From Oscillospiraceae bacterium (GTDB lineage Bacteria; Bacillota; Clostridia; Oscillospirales; Acutalibacteraceae), in NCBI GenBank assembly GCA_003499325.1, contig DNIP01000092.1, forward strand, positions 1-15,222: a DNA stretch of 15,222 nt, written 5' to 3'. Position numbers and translations under genes: made by a program. Positions 13,610-15,222 of this stretch are shown piece by piece. Under the pieces are notes generated by a model. The model was not told where the DNA came from and did no database searches. It saw only the letters and a list, made by a program, of their open reading frames with translations. Positions within the stretch are counted from its first letter, which is position 1. Every line of letters begins with the position of its first letter.

Positions 13610-14384
13610 GGATCTGCATATGCACACCTGCTACTGCGACGGGGCGTGCACGCCTGAAGATATGATCCTCTCTGCGATAGAGAAAGGCTTGAACACCGTC
13701 GGTATCAGCGGACACAGCTACACCTTTTTTGATGAAAGCTACTGTATGCAAAAGGCGGCGGTGCCGCGTTATATCGCCGAGCTGCGGTATCTGCGCGCAA
13801 AATACTTTGACCAAATCCATGTACTCTGCGGCGTGGAGCAGGATTATTATTCCGACTACCCGACCGACGAATTCGATTATGTCATCGGCTCGGTGCATTA
13901 TATCAAGGCGGATGGCGAATATATCCCCGTCGATGAGAGTATCGAGATACTCCGCGCCGCTGTACAAAAGTATTTTGACGGTGACGTTTATGCCCTGTGT
14001 GAAGCGTATTTCGAGACGGTCGCCGACGTTGTCAACAAGACGGGCTGCGATATCATCGGACATTTCGACTTGATCAGTAAGTTCATCGAGGTAGGGGACG
14101 ACGCCCTCGACGTCCCGCAGACAATCGACGTCCTCTTCGACACCCATCACCCCCGCTATGTCGCGGCATGGCAAAGGGCGGTCGATGAACTCCTAAAGTA
14201 CGATGTGCCCTTTGAGATCAACACCGGCGCGATCTCCCGCGGCTATCGCACCTCACCTTATCCGAGTGAGGAGATGATCGCGTATATCAAGGCGCACGGC
14301 GGCAGGCTTGTCCTGTCCTCCGACGCGCACAGCGCCGACGCGATCGCGTACCGATTTGAGGACTATAAAGCGTTAACCGAATAG
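13599..14384 (+). CDS. hisJ: histidinol-phosphatase, PHP family
   Basis: This enzyme dephosphorylates histidinol phosphate to histidinol, the step before HisD. The 261-residue product has the PHP metal motifs: DLHMHT with His7 and His9, His39 in ISGHS, Glu80 in CGVEQDYY, His100 in GSVHYIK, His155 in GHFDLISKF, and Asp242/His244 in SSDAH. The start must be GTG 13599, because the next ATG (13620) would lose His7. AGGAG (13584-13588) lies 10 nt upstream inside hisIE, and the genes overlap by 11 nt. It completes the pathway in place of the HAD phosphatase that enterobacteria fuse to HisB. Names HisJ and HisK are both used for this family. Confidence 0.93.
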   Translation: MITKDLHMHTCYCDGACTPEDMILSAIEKGLNTVGISGHSYTFFDESYCMQKAAVPRYIAELRYLRAKYFDQIHVLCGVEQDYYSDYPTDEFDYVIGSVHYIKADGEYIPVDESIEILRAAVQKYFDGDVYALCEAYFETVADVVNKTGCDIIGHFDLISKFIEVGDDALDVPQTIDVLFDTHHPRYVAAWQRAVDELLKYDVPFEINTGAISRGYRTSPYPSEEMIAYIKAHGGRLVLSSDAHSADAIAYRFEDYKALTE

Positions 14385-14403
14385 TCGAGCGTTTTCGATA
14401 TCC

Positions 14404-14538
14404 GTAGGGGAGGGGCTTGCTCCTCCCGGGTAGGGCATTGGACAACAATCAATAGCGGTCAAAGAGATAGAACCTTATCTGCTCCGCACAAGTCATCATT
14501 TTGACACACGCTTCGGGAGGAGCAAGCCCCTCCCCTAC
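14404..14538. repeat. GTAGGGG element with perfect 25-bp terminal inverted repeats
   Basis: The first 25 bp (14404-14428) are the exact reverse complement of the last 25 bp (14514-14538). Each arm is also an internal palindrome (GGGAGG...CCTCCC around GGCTTGCT). The 85 bp between them encode nothing recognisable. It begins 20 bp after the phosphatase stop codon. No target duplication can be fixed. Structure and ends (GTAGGG...CCCTAC) relate it to 12814-12930. Confidence 0.85.
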
Positions 14539-14562
14539 AAATTGTATTTCAACGCAAAAAGT

Positions 14563-14600
14563 AACCCGACAGGCATGAAACCTGTCGGGTTCGTTTGTTT
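14563..14600. terminator. two-way terminator between his operon and glyS
   Basis: A perfect 11-bp stem (14563-14573 with 14581-14591) and 7-nt loop are followed on the plus strand by CGTTTGTTTTG. On the minus strand the stem is followed by ACTTTTTGC. It lies between convergent genes and should stop both transcripts. Confidence 0.88.
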
Positions 14601-14616
14601 TGTATGGAATGTGGCA

Positions 14617-14685
14617 GATCCTCTTTGTGGGATTGCCACGGCTCCGACACGCATTTGGGAGCCTCGCAATGACATAGAGAGGATC
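14617..14685. repeat. palindromic repeat with GATTGCCACGG / CGCAATGACA core
   Basis: The outer GATCCTCT (14617-14624) and AGAGGATC (14678-14685) are perfectly inverted. Inside, GTGGGATTGC faces GCAATGACAT and GGCTCC faces GGGAGCC. The strand reading TGTCATTGCGAGG...CGTGGCAATC resembles a short interspersed palindrome that recurs in the non-coding DNA of many unrelated bacteria. The repeat overlaps the last two bases of the glyS stop codon. Confidence 0.75.
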
Positions 14686-15222
14686 AGAAGCTGATTTTTC
14701 CTTCGATATACGCATCGAGGTCGGCGATGGCGACGCGTTCCTGCTGCATGGTGTCGCGGTCGCGGACGGTCACGCAGTTGTCCTCGAGAGAGTCGAAGTC
14801 ATAGGTGATGCAGAACGGGGTGCCGATCTCATCCTGACGGCGATAACGCTTGCCGATGGAGCCCGCGTCGTCGTAGTCGACCATGAACTTTTTAGAGAGC
14901 TCATCATGGAGCGCGCCCGCCTGCTCGCTCAGCTTCTTGGAGAGCGGCAGCACGGCAGCCTTGAAGGGTGCGAGGAATGGATGCAGGCGCAGCACCACGC
15001 GGGTATCGTTCTTCGCTTCGTCCACCAGCTCCTCGTCATACGCTTCGGTCATGATGGTCAGGAACAGACGTTCCACGCCCAGCGACGGCTCGATGACATA
15101 GGGAACATAGCGGCTGTTGTCGGTCGGATCAAAGTAGCTCAGATCCTTGCCCGAAACATCCTGATGGCGGGTCAGGTCATAATCGGTACGGTCGGCGATG
15201 CCCCACAGCTCGCCCCAGCCGA
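14684..15222 (-). CDS. glyS: glycyl-tRNA synthetase, dimeric type (C-terminal part only)
   Basis: The frame is open to the window edge, so the N-terminal and most catalytic sequence lies outside. About 178 residues are visible. [25 protein letters not shown] and the class II motif 3 segment [18 protein letters not shown] identify the single-chain homodimeric GlyRS found in Firmicutes and eukaryotes, not the alpha2-beta2 form. The remaining residues, with [15 protein letters not shown] and [27 protein letters not shown], are the anticodon-binding domain. It charges tRNA-Gly in the cytoplasm. It ends at TGA (14684-14686) at the edge of a repeat. GTG 15076 is an internal valine codon, not a start. 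Confidence 0.95.
   Translation of the reverse strand, partial: GWGELWGIADRTDYDLTRHQDVSGKDLSYFDPTDNSRYVPYVIEPSLGVERLFLTIMTEAYDEELVDEAKNDTRVVLRLHPFLAPFKAAVLPLSKKLSEQAGALHDELSKKFMVDYDDAGSIGKRYRRQDEIGTPFCITYDFDSLEDNCVTVRDRDTMQQERVAIADLDAYIEGKISF

Noticed and set aside
14449..14715. Minus-strand frame of 88 codons across the his-glyS intergenic region
   Set aside because: It lies across two repeats and a terminator, has no ribosome binding site, and is not similar to any family I know.

Overview
The window looks like a chromosomal stretch from a Gram-positive member of the Clostridia, probably an Oscillospirales/Ruminococcaceae-type gut anaerobe. This is inferred from strong AGGAGG-type ribosome binding sites, a type III glutamine synthetase, a short-form HisG with HisZ, a YerC-type TrpR-like regulator and a PHP-type histidinol phosphatase. 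The species cannot be named from the sequence alone. No plasmid, phage or transposase gene is visible, but the non-coding DNA is unusually rich in small palindromic repeats.

Layout. Positions 3-665 hold the 3' end of a nucleoside/sugar-type ABC transporter permease. An intergenic region of about 530 bp follows, carrying a hairpin and a 158-bp MITE-like inverted repeat. Next come a six-helix membrane protein of unknown function (1193-1876) and a hairpin terminator shared with the convergent glnA (GSIII, minus strand, 1978-4074). glnA and dapF (4362-5216) are transcribed divergently from two back-to-back consensus-like promoters about 24 bp apart.

From 5366 to 14384 there is a complete histidine operon: promoter with a perfect 18-bp palindromic operator, yerC-type regulator, hisZG (a fusion of the ATP phosphoribosyltransferase regulatory and catalytic subunits), hisD, hisC, hisB, hisH, hisA, hisF, hisIE and a PHP histidinol phosphatase. 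Together these cover every step from ATP + PRPP to L-histidine. The window ends with the 3' part of glyS (minus strand), which converges on the his operon through a strong two-way terminator.

The his genes form blocks joined by overlapping or abutting start/stop codons: regulator-hisZG, hisD-C-B-H, hisA-F and hisIE-phosphatase. Every gap between blocks is filled by one palindromic repeat. Four of the repeats (4094-4247, 5407-5562, 7430-7571, 11132-11263) belong to one family. They have arms of tandem 7-bp units ([G/T]AGGA[A/G]T on the left, the inverse on the right) and two internal hairpins whose stems vary by compensatory changes. All four lie in the same orientation relative to the gene they precede, and two of them fill the predicted 5' leaders of glnA and the his operon. 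This covarying, consistently oriented element family is the most interesting feature. The HisZ-HisG fusion and the operator placed before the TrpR-like gene come next.
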